DNA from: Rothia sp. (in: high G+C Gram-positive bacteria) | GTDB taxonomy: Bacteria > Actinomycetota > Actinomycetes > Actinomycetales > Micrococcaceae | Reading direction: 5' to 3' | Assembly: GCA_030524105.1 (NCBI GenBank) | Contig: JAUNHE010000001.1 | Location: 310,001-374,000, forward strand | Length of the DNA: 64,000 nt | In this document: positions 38,573-49,155 of the stretch, in pieces | How the letters are laid out: each line of letters begins with the position of its first letter | Position numbering within the stretch: position 1 is the stretch's first letter | The notes under the pieces: generated by a model | Told to the model about the DNA's origin: nothing | The model's database searches: none | The model's input: only the letters and a program-made list of their open reading frames with translations | Made by a program: the position numbers and the translations under genes

Positions 38573-38968
38573 TTACTGGTCACGGTCAGTTTGAACGTCG
38601 ATAAATTCCACAACGGGCTCGTCGGAAAATTCATCGGTATAGAAATCTCCGGTAAGAAAAGCAGAAGGTTCTTCATCGTGGATGAGATCCCCGTTTTCGT
38701 CAAAAGTGCCGTCCTTGATATGACGAGCCTCGATCAGTCCGTCATGGATTTCGCGCATGGCAACCGAGAGTGACTTTTCGTTTGGCTCACTATCAACCAG
38801 GGGACCAACATGGTCAAAAAGGTTGTCGTGAAGCTGGGAATAATAAGCATTGATCTGACGGGCACGGCGGGCACCAAAAATCACCAGGCCATATTTGGAC
38901 TCAGCTTTCTCGATTAAAGAGTCCGCGCTGGGGTTGATGATTCCTTGTTCAATGTGTGCGTTGGCCAC
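38573..38968 (-). CDS. rpoZ: DNA-directed RNA polymerase subunit omega
   Basis: Small subunit that helps assemble beta' into RNA polymerase. GIINPSADSLIEKAESKYGLVIF and ARRARQINAYYSQL are the omega signatures. The protein (131 aa) carries an acidic C-terminal extension (DENGDLIHDEEPS..., EFSDEPVVEF) longer than in E. coli. GTG at 38968 (MANAHIEQG) is chosen because TTGGAG is five bases upstream. 114 bases separate it from gmk, 13 from coaBC. Confidence 0.92.
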   Translation of the reverse strand: MANAHIEQGIINPSADSLIEKAESKYGLVIFGARRARQINAYYSQLHDNLFDHVGPLVDSEPNEKSLSVAMREIHDGLIEARHIKDGTFDENGDLIHDEEPSAFLTGDFYTDEFSDEPVVEFIDVQTDRDQ

Positions 38969-39082
38969 GAATACTCCAATTAGGTTGATCAATTACAATC
39001 AGGTAAAAACCCTGGGATTGCACAAGACAAGTCCACATTATATCCAATATGGCTGAAAAAATCACCTAAGAACAAGAACTTC

Positions 39083-39655
39083 TTATGAGCTCGCGGCATT
39101 CATCAGTTTAACAATCTGCTCGGCAGCCTTCTTCACCGAATCGTTAACTACGGTATGGTCAAACTCCGGTTCGGCGGCCAGTTCTACTTTTGCTGTCTCT
39201 AGCCGCTGCTGCTGCTCCTGAACTGATTCGGTTCCCCTGGCCTGCAAGCGGCGTACTAGTTCTTCCCAACTAGGGGGGGCCAAGAAAATAAGATTGGCCT
39301 CAGGCATGGCGTTGCGTACCTGACGTGCTCCCTGCAAATCAATTTCTAAAAGCACGTTTTTTCCCGCAGCCAAGGCCTGCTCAACCATAGAGCGCATCGT
39401 ACCGTAGCGGTAGTTATTGTGGACCAGAGCCCACTCTAAAAGTTGGCGATTATTAATCATGGCATCAAACTCTTCGTCAGAAACGAAATAATAGTGGATG
39501 CCTTCTTCTTCTCCGGGGCGGCGGCCCCGGGTGGTGGCCGAGACCGAGAACCAAACGTGCGGGTAATGTTCCCTAATATATTGGGAAACGGTACCTTTAC
39601 CAACAGCAGTGGGACCTGCCAGTACAGTAAGTTTTGCCCGTCCGTTCTCGGTCAT
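39083..39655 (-). CDS. gmk: guanylate kinase
   Basis: Phosphorylates GMP to GDP with ATP. The P-loop is GPTAVGKGT (14-22), with SVSATTRGRRPGEEEGIHYYFVS (GMP-binding) read in two halves and LLEIDLQGARQV. 190 aa. It lies 17 bases after mihF, the standard mihF-gmk-rpoZ-coaBC-metK order of actinobacteria. Confidence 0.96.
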   Translation of the reverse strand: MTENGRAKLTVLAGPTAVGKGTVSQYIREHYPHVWFSVSATTRGRRPGEEEGIHYYFVSDEEFDAMINNRQLLEWALVHNNYRYGTMRSMVEQALAAGKNVLLEIDLQGARQVRNAMPEANLIFLAPPSWEELVRRLQARGTESVQEQQQRLETAKVELAAEPEFDHTVVNDSVKKAAEQIVKLMNAASS

Positions 39656-39672
39656 TTTAAACCACCCTCGGC

Positions 39673-39987
39673 TTATCGTTCGAGATGCTCAATCAAGGCC
39701 CGTCGTTGGTGGATGCCCAAGCCACGAAGGCGTCGAGAAGAAGCAATGTTTAGCTGTTTAAGAATTGCTTCGGCCCGAACTTCCCCGATACTAGGAAGAG
39801 CCATCAGCAAGTCTGTTACCTTCAGTCTACTCACAGCCTCTTCGGTTTCCGAGCGTTTCAAAACTTCCGAAATGGTAGTTTCCCTCTTTTTGAGAGATTC
39901 CTTAACCTCGGCGCGGATAGTACGAGCAACCTTAGCCTTTTCGCGAGCTGCTGCACGTTCTTCCTCAGTAAGCGGACGCAATGCCAT
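39673..39987 (-). CDS. mihF: actinobacterial integration host factor (mIHF)
   Basis: Nucleoid protein that binds and bends DNA; unrelated in fold to E. coli IHF. MALRPLTEEERAAAREKA, the S13-like helix-two-turn-helix with LLMALPSIGEVRAEAILKQL and SSRRLRGLGIHQRRALIEHL are diagnostic; 104 aa. ATG with AAAGGGG six bases upstream. A long (229-base) and very AT-rich upstream region separates it from pyrF, suggesting its own strong promoter. Confidence 0.95.
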   Translation of the reverse strand: MALRPLTEEERAAAREKAKVARTIRAEVKESLKKRETTISEVLKRSETEEAVSRLKVTDLLMALPSIGEVRAEAILKQLNIASSRRLRGLGIHQRRALIEHLER

Positions 39988-40216
39988 GATTTTCCCCTTT
40001 ATTGTTTATAGCGAAGTGATTTTGAATTAGGTGCGAACCTTAAACCAGCGTTGGCGCAACAAGTAGCATCAAGGCTACTAGTCACACCAACCGTGGCAGA
40101 TATAAATTTATCAGTTAGACAGGTAGAAAATGGCAATACCAGAAGGTAATTATTATTTTTTTTATAAATTGCTATTTTAATTTACACATTGTCTAGCAAT
40201 TGTTGGGAAAATTCTT
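39988..40216 (-). promoter_or_regulatory. AT-rich promoter region of mihF
   Basis: No gene is supported here. The stretch 40149-40186 is nearly all A/T, with an 8-base T-run, unlike its surroundings. Nearer mihF are a small hairpin AGTAGC/GCTACT (40062-40079) and TATAAA about 15 bases before the ribosome site. An AT-rich UP-like or curved region before a nucleoid-protein gene would fit autoregulation; the exact promoter is not determined. Confidence 0.45.
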
Positions 40217-41059
40217 TTATAACCCCTTGCTTAGATCTTTTATGACACGATCAATCTCGTCAGCAAGGTTAAGTGCCTGAGGGCCTTGCTCTAGGATTGC
40301 CCTACCAGAATTGACAAGAACTTGGCCGGGGCACTGGGTAAAGAGCTCAAAGAGGTCGGCAGCCTTCCCTCCTTGCTGCCCGTAACCCGGTACCAGTAAC
40401 GGTCCATTAAATCGGGAAATATCAATATTAAGCGTATTTAAAGCAGAAGCAACCGTAGCACCGATCACCAAGCCGCAAGAACCCATAAGGTCAAAATTCT
40501 GCTTTTTATTCTCAGCCTCCGCCGCATCAATAATAGACCCAGCTACCGATTGAGGTGCTCCTAGATGTTGCAGGCTTGCCCCCTCTGGGTTAGAAGTAAG
40601 CCCTAAAACAAAGAGCCCGCGCTGCTGCCGCTGGCACACCTCAAGAGCCGGCCGTAAAGACTCAAACCCTAAATAAGGGCTCACGGTAAGAGCATCACTG
40701 GCCAGCGGGGAATCGGGGCTTAACCAGGCAGCAGCGTAGGCAGCCATGGTAGAACCAATATCACCGCGTTTTGCATCAGCAATCATGAGGATATTACGTT
40801 TTCGCCCCTCAGCCAGGAAGGTCTCCAGCACTCGGAAACCTGCTGCACCGTGCCGTTCATAGAGGGCGATTTGAGGTTTGATAGCAGCAACCCGGCCAGT
40901 TGCAGCCTCCAAGACCCGCTCCCCCATTCTTTCTAATCCTTGAGCTGTATCGGGTAATTCCCAAGCTTCTAAAAGATAAGGATGCGGATCCATCCCCAAA
41001 CATAGGGGGCCGTGCTGGCCAATGGCAGCCGCCAGTAAATCTCCAAAACCAGGTGACAC
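40217..41059 (-). CDS. pyrF: orotidine 5'-phosphate decarboxylase (long, type 2 form)
   Basis: Last step of UMP synthesis: OMP to UMP and CO2. The catalytic Lys/Asp motif is MIADAKRGDIGST; the N-terminal GPLCLGMDPHP and C-terminal LLVPGYGQQGG phosphate loop are those of the mycobacterial-type subfamily. 280 aa, typical for that form. Four bases after carB; it is the last gene of the pyr operon. Confidence 0.95.
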   Translation of the reverse strand: MSPGFGDLLAAAIGQHGPLCLGMDPHPYLLEAWELPDTAQGLERMGERVLEAATGRVAAIKPQIALYERHGAAGFRVLETFLAEGRKRNILMIADAKRGDIGSTMAAYAAAWLSPDSPLASDALTVSPYLGFESLRPALEVCQRQQRGLFVLGLTSNPEGASLQHLGAPQSVAGSIIDAAEAENKKQNFDLMGSCGLVIGATVASALNTLNIDISRFNGPLLVPGYGQQGGKAADLFELFTQCPGQVLVNSGRAILEQGPQALNLADEIDRVIKDLSKGL

Positions 41060-41063
41060 AGGT

Positions 41064-44000
41064 TTACCTTCCCTCTTGTACTTGGCTCAGCCTGGCGCTG
41101 TGTTCCTGCAAACTTAAAACAGACCAAATCTGCTGACGTAAGGCAGTGATAGCCTGTACCGCTGCACCAAATTCTGAAACAGTTGTCATCACAGGGCAGC
41201 CTACCGAGGTAGCGGCTGCCCTAATCTGATAGCCATCTCCCCTAGCCTGTCCACCAGAAGGGGTGTTAAGTATAAGGTTGATTTCAGCATCTGTGATCAT
41301 ATCAACAATGGACCGTTGTCCACTATTTGTTTGGGCAATCTTACTGACAACCTCTGAATTAATACCATTACGTTTTAGAACGTCTGCTGTTCCTCCTGTA
41401 GATACAATCTCAAACCCTAGTTGCTGCAGCATTTTTACATAAATGATGGCATTACGCTTGTCACGATTTGCTACCGAAACAAAAACCTTTCCTTCTGTGG
41501 GCAGTTTTACCCCAACCGCTGTTTCTGCTTTAGCAAATGCACCAGCAAAATAGGGGTCAAGCCCCATAACTTCACCGGTGGAACGCATCTCGGGCCCAAG
41601 CAAGGAGTCAACCACAACTCCTTGAGGGGTACGAAACCGGCTGAAAGGCAGCACGGCTTCTTTAACAGCAATTGCTGTGTCATCCGGTAGATGGGCCCCA
41701 TCCATATGAGAGGGCAAAATGCCCTGCTTCTTCAGCTGTGAAATAGTCCAGCCTACTCCGATCAAGGCAGCAGCCTTTGCTAGCTGAACACCCGTAGCCT
41801 TTGAAACAAAGGGAACTGTTCGAGAAGCCCGAGGATTTGCTTCGATAACGTAGAGAATTTCTGATGCCACCGCAAATTGAATGTTGATAAGCCCCTGGAC
41901 TCCAACACCGGCAGCAATTTTACCGGTAGCTTCAACCACCCGGTCAATCAGGTCACGGCTAAGTGTTATAGGCGGAAGTGTACAGGCTGAATCGCCGGAG
42001 TGAATACCAGCCTCCTCAATATGCTCCATAATTCCACCAAGATAAAGTTCTTTTCCGTCAAAGAGAGCGTCCACGTCTATCTCAACGGCATCTTCAAGAA
42101 ACTTATCGATTAGCGCTGGCTGGGCAGAAGAAACCTCTGTGGCATGGGCAAGATAGTTGGCTAGTTGCTGCTGGTCATAGACAATCTCCATGCCCCGTCC
42201 ACCCAGAACATAGGAAGGACGAACCAAGACAGGGTAACCAATATCTGTGGCAATCCTGCGGGCACCTTCAAAAGTAGCGGCCGTGCCATTTTTAGGGGAA
42301 ATAAGCTGGGCCTCTTCTAGCACCCTGGCAAATTCACCTCGATCTTCAGCCAGATCAATGGCTTCAGGGCTGGTCCCCAGAATAGGGATGCCGGCCCGCT
42401 TGAGGCTTTGGGCAAGCTTAAGCGGAGTCTGCCCACCCAGCTGTACCAAAACGCCAAGGAGGGGACCACTACGTCTTTCGGACTCAATAACTTCTAAAAC
42501 ATCTTCCAAGGTTAAAGGCTCAAAATAAAGTCGTGTCGAAACATCGTAGTCTGTAGAAACTGTTTCCGGATTGCAGTTAACCATCACGGTCTCAAAACCG
42601 GCAGCACGTAAAGCCATAGACGCATGCACACAGGAGTAATCAAACTCGATACCCTGACCAATCCTATTGGGCCCCGAACCTAGGATAATAATTGCAGGCT
42701 GCTCGTGGGGAGCTACCTCATCCTCAAGATCGTAAGACGAATAATGATAGGGGGTATAGGCCTCAAACTCTGCTGCACAGGTATCCACCGTCTTAAAGAC
42801 AGGTCTAATACCAAAAGCATGACGAATACCCCGAACCACTTCTTCGCTATAACCGCTGATCTGGCCTAGCTGAGCATCAGAAAAACCGTGCCCTTTAGCA
42901 CGTTGAAGAAGTTGCTGGTTAAGGGTTTTATGCTGAGCAACCTCCTGAGCAACCTGGTTAATCAGCACAAGCTGCTCTAAAAACCAGGGATCAATTTTAG
43001 TTGCTTCATAAAGCTGTTCAACAGATGCACCAGCCAGCAGGGCCTGCTGTACCTGGTGAATACGTTGGCTGGTGGGGGTCTTTGTCTGCTCTATTAAAGC
43101 TGCTAACTCCTGCCCAGACAGATCGGGAAGAGAGAAAGAAAACTCAGCATTTTTTTGCTCAAGTGACCTCATCGCCTTTTGTAGGGCCTGAGTAAAGTTG
43201 CGTCCCACAGCCATGGCTTCCCCCACCGATTTCATGGTGGTTGTTAAAGTTGGATCTGCGGCCGGGAACTTTTCAAAAGCAAACCGGGGTACTTTAACAA
43301 CAACATAATCTAAGGTTGGTTCAAAAGAGGCCGGAGTTTGCTGGGTAATATCATTGGGAATCTCATCTAAGGTGTAACCCAAGGACAGCTTGGTGGCAAT
43401 CTTTGCGATCGGAAAACCGGTTGCCTTGGACGCTAGCGCAGAGGAACGCGAAACCCGCGGATTCATTTCAATAACAACAACCCGACCCGTTGTGGGTTCT
43501 ACAGCAAACTGGATATTACAGCCACCCGTATCTACGCCAACCTCACGAATAATCTGTATGGCAATATCACGAAGGTTTTGAAATTCGCGGTCAGTTAAAG
43601 TCATAGCTGGAGCGACGGTGATGGAGTCACCGGTATGAACCCCTACGGGGTCAAAATTCTCGATAGAACAGACAACCACAACGTTATCCTTCTTATCGCG
43701 CATCATTTCCAGCTCGTACTCTTTCCAGCCTAAAATAGACTCTTCCAAAAGTACTTCGCTCGTAGGGCTGTACTGTAGGCCGGCACCAGCAATCCTCTGC
43801 AGATCTGACTCGTTATAGGCCATACCCGAACCTAGGCCACCCATGGTAAAAGAAGGGCGAACGACCAGGGGGTAACCTAGCTTCTTAGCCGCGTTAAGAG
43901 CCTCCTGCATGGAGTGCACAACTTCAGATCGGGCTGAATGGGCTCCGGCACGCTCAACAACTCCCTTAAAGGCTTCGCGATCTTCACCAAGATTAATAGC

Positions 44001-44363
44001 CTCAATATTTGCACCGATAAGTTCAACACCGTAACGAGAGAGAATACCGGCCTCATCTAAGGCAATAGCCAGATTAAGGGCTGTTTGCCCCCCCAGGGTA
44101 GGTAGTATTGCCTCCGGTCTCTCACGTTCAATAACCTTTTCTAAGATTTCGGTGGTGAGAGGCTCAATATAGGTGGCATCAGCAAATTCTGGGTCTGTCA
44201 TAATAGTTGCCGGATTTGAGTTAACCAGGATGACACGCACCCCTTCCTCCTTAAGCACTCTCAATGCTTGAGTGCCGGAGTAGTCAAATTCAGCGGCCTG
44301 CCCAATAACAATAGGGCCAGAGCCAATAACCAAAACAGAATTAATATCTTTCCTACGGGGCAT
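41064..44363 (-). CDS. carB: carbamoyl-phosphate synthase large subunit
   Basis: Makes carbamoyl phosphate from ammonia (channelled from CarA), bicarbonate and two ATP. Two homologous ATP-grasp halves are present: the first opens [21 protein letters not shown] and the second [21 protein letters not shown], each ~500 residues. The C-terminal MGS-like allosteric domain (about 935-1070) includes [12 protein letters not shown] and [13 protein letters not shown]. 1099 aa, normal for actinobacteria. Supplies both pyrimidine and arginine synthesis. Its start is four bases from the carA stop. Confidence 0.97.
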   Translation of the reverse strand: MPRRKDINSVLVIGSGPIVIGQAAEFDYSGTQALRVLKEEGVRVILVNSNPATIMTDPEFADATYIEPLTTEILEKVIERERPEAILPTLGGQTALNLAIALDEAGILSRYGVELIGANIEAINLGEDREAFKGVVERAGAHSARSEVVHSMQEALNAAKKLGYPLVVRPSFTMGGLGSGMAYNESDLQRIAGAGLQYSPTSEVLLEESILGWKEYELEMMRDKKDNVVVVCSIENFDPVGVHTGDSITVAPAMTLTDREFQNLRDIAIQIIREVGVDTGGCNIQFAVEPTTGRVVVIEMNPRVSRSSALASKATGFPIAKIATKLSLGYTLDEIPNDITQQTPASFEPTLDYVVVKVPRFAFEKFPAADPTLTTTMKSVGEAMAVGRNFTQALQKAMRSLEQKNAEFSFSLPDLSGQELAALIEQTKTPTSQRIHQVQQALLAGASVEQLYEATKIDPWFLEQLVLINQVAQEVAQHKTLNQQLLQRAKGHGFSDAQLGQISGYSEEVVRGIRHAFGIRPVFKTVDTCAAEFEAYTPYHYSSYDLEDEVAPHEQPAIIILGSGPNRIGQGIEFDYSCVHASMALRAAGFETVMVNCNPETVSTDYDVSTRLYFEPLTLEDVLEVIESERRSGPLLGVLVQLGGQTPLKLAQSLKRAGIPILGTSPEAIDLAEDRGEFARVLEEAQLISPKNGTAATFEGARRIATDIGYPVLVRPSYVLGGRGMEIVYDQQQLANYLAHATEVSSAQPALIDKFLEDAVEIDVDALFDGKELYLGGIMEHIEEAGIHSGDSACTLPPITLSRDLIDRVVEATGKIAAGVGVQGLINIQFAVASEILYVIEANPRASRTVPFVSKATGVQLAKAAALIGVGWTISQLKKQGILPSHMDGAHLPDDTAIAVKEAVLPFSRFRTPQGVVVDSLLGPEMRSTGEVMGLDPYFAGAFAKAETAVGVKLPTEGKVFVSVANRDKRNAIIYVKMLQQLGFEIVSTGGTADVLKRNGINSEVVSKIAQTNSGQRSIVDMITDAEINLILNTPSGGQARGDGYQIRAAATSVGCPVMTTVSEFGAAVQAITALRQQIWSVLSLQEHSARLSQVQEGR

Positions 44364-44367
44364 CGTT

Positions 44368-45546
44368 CTAGAGTCCTTTGCTAGCCTGAGTGCGGTGTTC
44401 CATCATCAGGCTGATAAAACGGTCAAAAAGGTAGGTGGCGTCATGCGGACCGGCTGCAGCCTCCGGATGATATTGGACTGAAAAAGCTGGTATATCTAAA
44501 CAAGCTAGGCCTTCCACTACCCTGTCGTTAAGACACAGGTGCGAAACTTCTACCCTGCCAAACTCTGCTCTTGGGGCGGTAACCGGCCCGTCAAGTGGGG
44601 CTTTAACGGCAAACCCGTGGTTATGAGCTGTAATCTGAACCCGTCCAGTTGACCGATCTAAAACCGGTTGATTAATGCCCCGGTGCCCAAATTTAAGTTT
44701 GTAGGTTTCAAAGCCTAGGGCCCGGCCCAAGAGCTGCTGGCCAAAACAGATACCAAAAAAAGGGATACGACGTCGCAGAATATTTTGAAGTAAGTCAACC
44801 TGCTGATCAGCCGTAATAGGATCCCCCGGTCCATTAGAGAAGAAAACACCGTCTGGTTGTAAAGCCAGGATCTCGTCCAGGCTAGATTCTAGATTCAGGA
44901 CATGAACCCTCACGCCACGTTGGGCAAACTGAATGGGGGTCATAGCTTTAATACCTAAATCTATGGCAACCAAGGTAGCTCTAAGAGGCTCTTTCCAGCC
45001 GTGATCAGCTGGTTCTAGGCTGTAGCTTTGACCGGTCGATACTTGGTTCGCTAGCTGCCGACCGGTCATATGGGCAGAATTTTTAACCTCAGCCAGCAGA
45101 TCTTGCTCAGATCGTTTTCCCATTTGACCTGAGAAAATACCGGCCCGCATAGAACCGTGTTTGCGTAGGCGCCGTGTTAAGGCCCGGGTATCTATCCCGC
45201 TGATTCCTACGATCCCTGCCGCTAAAAGTTCCTCTTCTAAAGAACCTTGACTACGCCAGTTAGAAGGTCTTGGCGATGCGTCCCGGATAACGTAACCGGA
45301 GACCCAGATTTTTGCCGACTCAGCATCCTGAGAATTAACTCCGGTATTACCAATATGAGGCGCTGTTTGAACAACAATTTGACCGGCATATGAGGGATCC
45401 GTCAGTGTCTCCTGATAACCTGTCATTCCGGTTGAGAATACAGCCTCACCTAAGGTTTTCCCCTCAGCACCGTAGGAAATACCGTGATAAAAAGTTCCAT
45501 CCTCAAGGACTAATACCGCTGGGACTTGCGGATCTGTTAAAGCCAT
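44368..45546 (-). CDS. carA: carbamoyl-phosphate synthase small subunit (glutamine amidotransferase)
   Basis: Hydrolyses glutamine and feeds ammonia to CarB. The N-terminal CPSase_sm_chain domain has [16 protein letters not shown] and [20 protein letters not shown] in its conserved core; the class I amidotransferase domain has the nucleophile in [13 protein letters not shown] and the His-Glu pair in [13 protein letters not shown]. 392 aa. The start lies two bases after the PH-like membrane protein. Confidence 0.96.
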   Translation of the reverse strand: MALTDPQVPAVLVLEDGTFYHGISYGAEGKTLGEAVFSTGMTGYQETLTDPSYAGQIVVQTAPHIGNTGVNSQDAESAKIWVSGYVIRDASPRPSNWRSQGSLEEELLAAGIVGISGIDTRALTRRLRKHGSMRAGIFSGQMGKRSEQDLLAEVKNSAHMTGRQLANQVSTGQSYSLEPADHGWKEPLRATLVAIDLGIKAMTPIQFAQRGVRVHVLNLESSLDEILALQPDGVFFSNGPGDPITADQQVDLLQNILRRRIPFFGICFGQQLLGRALGFETYKLKFGHRGINQPVLDRSTGRVQITAHNHGFAVKAPLDGPVTAPRAEFGRVEVSHLCLNDRVVEGLACLDIPAFSVQYHPEAAAGPHDATYLFDRFISLMMEHRTQASKGL

Positions 45547-45548
45547 TG

Positions 45549-46082
45549 TTAAATACTTTCTTTACTTGTCTGGCGGGCACTACCCGGGGCACAGAGACCC
45601 TTAAGATCATCAACCAACTGAGATTTCTGGCCTGCATAACGAGTTCGAAAACCCGAATCAAGCTCAACACCGTTCAAATTCCAGGTCAGAACAACAAGGC
45701 CGTCTTTTTCTACAAATTTTCCATTAATACCTGCCTCAGTACGAACGGCCACAAGTTGCTGCTTCCATATCAAAATATCTTTTGCTCCCTGCCGGGCAAT
45801 AATGACTGCTTGGTCAAACACAAAAAATTGTGCTTCTGCCTTGTACCCCAGGGAGGCTACACCTACTCTGTCTAGCCAATCCCCGGCTACGGTACTGCTA
45901 ACGTACACCCCTTCATAGACAGCACGGGGCTCTTGCTGATCAAAATAAGCAGGTACCGGCGGCAGGGATAGTCCTAAAGATTTTTGTCGCTCTAATCGGG
46001 AACGCCACCCCCGCAGCATCAAGCTAAAAAAGATAAGCAGCAAAATAATACTGACCAAAGCCGTGATAAGTTTAGCGTCCAT
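45549..46082 (-). CDS. membrane protein with PH-like domain, in the pyr operon
   Basis: 177 aa protein of unknown function found between pyrC and carA in many actinobacteria. One N-terminal membrane helix (about 6-25), a basic juxtamembrane stretch ([11 protein letters not shown]) and a beta-rich PH-like domain ([51 protein letters not shown]). No catalytic motif is seen. Gaps of 16 and 2 bases tie it into the operon, but a link to pyrimidine synthesis is not evident from the sequence. Confidence 0.8.
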   Translation of the reverse strand: MDAKLITALVSIILLLIFFSLMLRGWRSRLERQKSLGLSLPPVPAYFDQQEPRAVYEGVYVSSTVAGDWLDRVGVASLGYKAEAQFFVFDQAVIIARQGAKDILIWKQQLVAVRTEAGINGKFVEKDGLVVLTWNLNGVELDSGFRTRYAGQKSQLVDDLKGLCAPGSARQTSKESI

Positions 46083-46098
46083 AACTGCCTCCCTCTAG

Positions 46099-47421
46099 CT
46101 AGCTTCTAGAAGAAGGAGAGGCAAGTTTACCGTCTAAAACGGTTGGTTTCCCAGCATAAAAAACAGCCTTAACCGCACCCGGCAGCTCCAGGTTACGGTA
46201 GGGATTGTTTTTACCTTTAGTTGCCTGCTGCTGTGGGTCAATAACACGTTTGGCTTGCGGATCTACTAGCGTAATGTGGGCTGGTTCTCCGGGTGCAAGC
46301 GGTCTACCCTGCTTGGTCAACCCGCCAATCTTAGCTGGCCGTTCACTCATCACTTGGGCAAGGTCAGCCCAGGTCAGCAACCCTGTATCAATAAGAGTCT
46401 GCTGGGCAATAGAAAGTGCCTGTTCCAAGCCCGTCATGCCGTGAGCAGCACAGGCCCACTCACAGTCTTTGGACTCTAAGGGATGAGGGGCATGATCGGT
46501 GGCAATGATATCGATAACTCCCTCTGCCAGCCCCTGTCTCAGGGCTAAAACATCGGCCTGGGTCCGCAGCGGGGGATTAACCTTATAGACCGGATCATAG
46601 CTCCGTACCAAATCATCGGTTAAGAGTAGATGGTGCGGTGTAACCTCAGCCGTTACAGCAATACCGCGCTCCTTAGCCCAGCGGATCAAAGCAACCGAAC
46701 CGCGGGTAGAAACGTGGCAAACATGTAGGCGTGAACCAACGTGTTCAGCTAACAAAATATCCCTGGCGATAATAGATTCTTCAGCAACAGCTGGCCAGCC
46801 TCTTAGGCCAAGTTCTGCAGAGACAAGCCCCTCATTCATTTGGGCGCCCTCGGTCAGTCTAGGATCCTGGGCATGCTGTGCGATGACGCCATCAAAAGCT
46901 TTGACATATTCTAAAGCCCGCCGCATCAGGGCTGAGTCCCACACGCAAAAGCCGTCATCGGAAAAGACCTTAACCTGAGCCTGCGAGTTTGCCATGGCAC
47001 CGATCTCTGCTAAGCCCTGGCCCTGCGAGCCAACGGTAACAGCTCCAATAGGCTGTACCTGTACCCAACCCGATTCAAGTCCCAGCCGATGAACCTGTTC
47101 AACTACACCGGCAGTGTCTGCCACCGGCTTTGAATTAGGCATAGCAAAAACTGCCGTATACCCGCCCAGGGCCGCTGCCTGACTTGCTGTCTCGATGGTC
47201 TCTGCGTCTTCAAAACCCGGTTCTCGCATATGAGTATGGAGATCCACTAACCCGGGTAAAGCAATAAGACCCTGGGCATCAATACTGTGGTCTGCAGAAG
47301 GGATCAGTCCCTGGCCAAGTTCCTTGATGAGTCCGTCTTCGATCAGAATATCTGTTTGCTGCTGGCCAAGGAGGGAAACATTTTTAATAAGATAGGTTTT
47401 TTTATTCATGGTCACTTTCAT
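46099..47421 (-). CDS. pyrC: dihydroorotase
   Basis: Cyclises carbamoyl aspartate to dihydroorotate, third step of UMP synthesis. Class I amidohydrolase with the metal motif DLHTHMREPGFEDAE, a later ADHxPHP-type block (IATDHAPHPLESK), and the end-sheet IDPQ...KGKNNPY. 440 aa, typical. Start ATG two bases after pyrB; an internal ATG (MNKKTYLIKN) is in frame four codons in. Confidence 0.96.
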   Translation of the reverse strand: MKVTMNKKTYLIKNVSLLGQQQTDILIEDGLIKELGQGLIPSADHSIDAQGLIALPGLVDLHTHMREPGFEDAETIETASQAAALGGYTAVFAMPNSKPVADTAGVVEQVHRLGLESGWVQVQPIGAVTVGSQGQGLAEIGAMANSQAQVKVFSDDGFCVWDSALMRRALEYVKAFDGVIAQHAQDPRLTEGAQMNEGLVSAELGLRGWPAVAEESIIARDILLAEHVGSRLHVCHVSTRGSVALIRWAKERGIAVTAEVTPHHLLLTDDLVRSYDPVYKVNPPLRTQADVLALRQGLAEGVIDIIATDHAPHPLESKDCEWACAAHGMTGLEQALSIAQQTLIDTGLLTWADLAQVMSERPAKIGGLTKQGRPLAPGEPAHITLVDPQAKRVIDPQQQATKGKNNPYRNLELPGAVKAVFYAGKPTVLDGKLASPSSRS

Positions 47422-47423
47422 TC

Positions 47424-48407
47424 TTACCTGTCAGCATAAAAATCTGCTGAGCTGCCACCGGTCATCAGCAAGTAGAGTACTGCCATGCGGACCGCGACAC
47501 CGTTATTGACCTGACGTAGCACCCAGGACTGGGCAGAATCAGCAGCAACAGAACTAATTTCAAGCCCCCTATTCATGGGGCCCGGATGCAAAATAGCGCT
47601 ATCGCGCCCGCTCGCTTCCAAGGCGGCAAAACGCGCTGGATTTAATCCCCATAAGCGGGAATACTCCTCGCTACTGGGAAAAAAGGCATCTTGCATTCTT
47701 TCAGTTTGAATGCGCAAAAGCATGATGGCATCAAGATCCTGCTCTAAAGCTTGATCCAAATTGTAGTAGACCTTGCAGGGCCATTGCTCAATGCCAACCG
47801 GTAGCAGCGTAGGGGGTGCTATAAAAATAACCTCGGCTCCTAAAGTATTCAGAAGCCAGAGGTTAGAACGGGCAACCCGGGAATGCAGAATATCGCCAAC
47901 AATACCTATGCGCATACCTTCTAGGTCACTAGACAAGCTGGCAGTGCCTCGTTCTTGACTCCTAAACTGCCGTAGCGTCATTGCATCTAGGAGGGCCTGG
48001 GTAGGATGGGCATGGGTGCCATCCCCAGCGTTAAGAATAGGCGCATCAATCCAACCCGCCTCTGCCAGACGCTGCGGTGCACCGGAGGCACTATGCCGAA
48101 TAACAATAGCGTCGGCATTAATAGCAGCTAAGGTCTGAGCAGTGTCCTTCAGGGATTCTCCTTTAGAGACAGAGGATCCTTTTGCTGCAAAATTAATGAC
48201 ATCTGCTGAGAGTCTTTTCTCTGCTGTTTCAAAGGAGAGCCGGGTTCGAGTAGAATCCTCAAAGAAAAGATTAACAACGGTTCTACCTTGTAAAACGGGA
48301 AGTTTTTTGACCTCCCGTAAACCTACCTGGCGCATAAAATCTGCTATATCCAGAATCTCGATAGCCTCAGCGCGGCTAAGATCTCGAGTATCTAGGAGAT
48401 GCTGCAC
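47424..48407 (-). CDS. pyrB: aspartate carbamoyltransferase catalytic subunit
   Basis: Carbamoylates aspartate, the committed pyrimidine step. The carbamoyl phosphate motif is [13 protein letters not shown] and later [29 protein letters not shown] is also diagnostic. 327 aa, with no pyrI gene nearby, as expected for gram-positive-type enzymes regulated through PyrR. Two-base gaps on each side show tight operon packing. Confidence 0.97.
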   Translation of the reverse strand: MQHLLDTRDLSRAEAIEILDIADFMRQVGLREVKKLPVLQGRTVVNLFFEDSTRTRLSFETAEKRLSADVINFAAKGSSVSKGESLKDTAQTLAAINADAIVIRHSASGAPQRLAEAGWIDAPILNAGDGTHAHPTQALLDAMTLRQFRSQERGTASLSSDLEGMRIGIVGDILHSRVARSNLWLLNTLGAEVIFIAPPTLLPVGIEQWPCKVYYNLDQALEQDLDAIMLLRIQTERMQDAFFPSSEEYSRLWGLNPARFAALEASGRDSAILHPGPMNRGLEISSVAADSAQSWVLRQVNNGVAVRMAVLYLLMTGGSSADFYADR

Positions 48408-48409
48408 GG

Positions 48410-48991
48410 TTACTGATCCGCCTCCTCGTGCTGAACTATTTCTACCCTATCCTGAGGAGAATGGCTCTCTTCTAAGCTAACCACGACCTTCTCTAGAGAA
48501 GATGTTGGTAAATTTTTTCCCACATGATCAGCCCTAATGGGTAACTGCCGGTGTCCTCGATCAATCAAAACCGCCAGGCGTACTAGGGCAGGACGGCCCA
48601 GGCCGTTCAGGGCGTCCAGGGCAGCCCGGACGGTACGACCCGAATACAAGACATCGTCAACGAGCAGGAGATTCTTACCGTCAAGACCTTGATTGGGAAG
48701 CTGGGTAAGAACCAAAGAACGGCCCGGATTATTCCTCAAGTCGTCCCGGTACATGGTGACATCTAGCTGGCCAACAGACTGTTTGGGATCAAACTGAGCA
48801 TCACTCGCCGCTATTTTTTGACCAAGCCGATGAGCCAGGGGAATGCCTTTATGGGCGATTCCCATCAAAATAAGCCGATCTGAACCACGGTTAGACTCAA
48901 GAATTTCGTGAGCTATTCTGGTTAAAACCCGGTCGATATCGGCCGAATTTAATATAGTGCGGCGCCTAGAAGGTGTCTTCTCTGACACGGT
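48410..48991 (-). CDS. pyrR: bifunctional pyr operon regulator / uracil phosphoribosyltransferase PyrR
   Basis: UMP-responsive RNA-binding regulator with UPRTase fold. The PRPP motif is [19 protein letters not shown], with [12 protein letters not shown] and a basic N-terminal half. GTG at 48991 ([15 protein letters not shown]) is chosen: AAGGAGG is eight bases upstream and the 193 aa product has family length. A longer in-frame start at 49045 is unlikely. First gene of the pyr operon; a hairpin and a small upstream ORF lie in the leader, consistent with PyrR acting on its own message. Confidence 0.95.
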   Translation of the reverse strand, partial: TVSEKTPSRRRTILNSADIDRVLTRIAHEILESNRGSDRLILMGIAHKGIPLAHRLGQKIAASDAQFDPKQSVGQLDVTMYRDDLRNNPGRSLVLTQLPNQGLDGKNLLLVDDVLYSGRTVRAALDALNGLGRPALVRLAVLIDRGHRQLPIRADHVGKNLPTSSLEKVVVSLEESHSPQDRVEIVQHEEADQ

Positions 48992-49041
48992 GCCGGCCTC
49001 CTTCCCCGCCTCACAGGACGAACTTAAAGGTTGCTTGCTTG

Positions 49042-49101
49042 TCAATAATCTACCACGTCAATAGGGCTTCGTCCCGGCAGATAAGCCTCCATGTTGCCGG
49101 G
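49042..49101 (-). promoter_or_regulatory. pyr operon leader: hairpin with 16-codon upstream ORF
   Basis: CCCGGCA (49101-49095) and TGCCGGG (49079-49073) form a perfect 7-bp stem. The 15-base loop contains CATGGAGGCT, which resembles the PyrR-binding loop core CAGAGAGGCU (8 of 10). The ATG in this loop opens a short frame, MEAYLPGRSPIDVVDY, ending with TGA at 49044-49042, about 50 bases before pyrR. Function as PyrR target and translation of the ORF are inferences. Confidence 0.45.
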
Positions 49102-49155
49102 TTGATTCCTAGTAGAGGGCAGGGCAGGTAGCAGAGAAATCTCTGAGCTTTAGCC

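Noticed and set aside
39443-40030. 195-codon plus-strand open frame across gmk and mihF
   Set aside because: Antisense to two clear genes; composition is the low-complexity Ser/Arg pattern of a shadow frame.
45390-45875. 161-codon plus-strand open frame across carA and the PH-like gene
   Set aside because: Antisense to conserved genes with matching protein families, and no domain is visible.
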